Origin: Acidobacteriota bacterium
Lineage (GTDB): Bacteria > Acidobacteriota > Terriglobia > UBA7540
DNA length: 52,635 nucleotides
Direction of reading: 5' to 3'
Assembly: GCA_021787735.1 (NCBI GenBank)
Contig: JAJYLL010000022.1
Coordinates: 1-52,635, forward strand
Under the pieces are notes generated by a model. That model saw only the letters and a program-made list of their open reading frames with translations. It had not been told where the DNA came from and did not search any database. A program made the translations under genes and the position numbers. This document shows, in pieces, positions 52,455 to 52,635 of the stretch. Every line of letters starts with the position of its first letter. Within the stretch, counting starts at the first letter, position 1.

Positions 52455-52635
52455 GCCGAATTTTCCCCCGATGTAATTGGTCGAAGCAACAACGCAGGCG
52501 ATAATCTTATCACCCTGCGAGTGGACCTTCGCGATGAAATCCCCGAGCACGCCACTTTTCACCATCACATAGCAGGTTCGTCCGGGAAACGCTTTCGGGC
52601 GAGCATAGAGGCGACCAATGTTGCCAATTCGGCAG

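Noticed and set aside
1..52635. tRNA, rRNA, CRISPR and mobile elements
   Set aside because: None seen on reading both strands by eye; no transposase or integrase motifs. A covariance-model scan would be decisive for RNAs.

Overview
The window reads as chromosomal DNA from a member of the Acidobacteriota, probably class Terriglobia. That placement is inferred from gene content: a very large Oar-type TonB-dependent receptor with a carboxypeptidase-regulatory N-terminus and a glycine-rich insert, followed by a VWFA-related secreted protein; a Tat-exported CRTAC1/UnbV protein; a Tat-exported sugar isomerase paired with a DUF1080 protein; and several secreted proteins of unknown role. I see no transposase, integrase, CRISPR array, rRNA or tRNA.

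Positions 1-8.6 kb: the end of a succinate dehydrogenase operon (sdhA truncated by the window edge, then sdhB), a cyclic amidohydrolase, a secreted dienelactone hydrolase, the CRTAC1 protein, a secreted IPT/TIG protein and an MscS-type channel. Positions 8.7-18.1 kb: a translationally coupled pair of thymidylate-kinase-like proteins, the second with an altered Walker A, convergent with a CHAD-domain protein; then pyruvate:ferredoxin oxidoreductase coupled to a dihydroorotate-dehydrogenase-like flavoprotein; then a cytochrome c and a di-haem peroxidase. Positions 18.2-22.7 kb, all minus strand: a SixA-type phosphatase, a decayed phospholipase-D-like nuclease, an acetyltransferase, an FmdB-type zinc ribbon, and the isomerase/DUF1080 pair.

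Positions 23.1-31.6 kb: two secreted proteins of unknown function, a TrmJ-type RNA methyltransferase, a radical SAM protein, and a five-gene minus-strand operon in which a LolCDE/MacB-like ABC transporter is flanked by a LolA-fold lipoprotein and a LolA-fold periplasmic protein. Positions 32-42.6 kb: a nine-gene minus-strand polysaccharide cluster (UDP-galactopyranose-mutase-like flavoprotein, Wzx flippase, GlfT2-like GT2, Wzy-like polymerase, two GT4 enzymes and three methyltransferases), suggesting a methylated and possibly galactofuranose-containing surface glycan made by the Wzx/Wzy route. Positions 42.8-52.6 kb: a secreted protein divergent from the TonB receptor/VWFA pair, an HU protein with duplicated -35-like boxes upstream, and a GH15 glucoamylase/trehalase-like enzyme.

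The most interesting candidates are the kinase-like pair beside the CHAD protein, the ABC operon with two LolA-fold partners, the DHOD-like protein that lacks the class 1 active-site motif, and the PLD pseudogene in which a stop codon replaces the catalytic lysine. All functional calls come from reading motifs by eye; no database search was possible.
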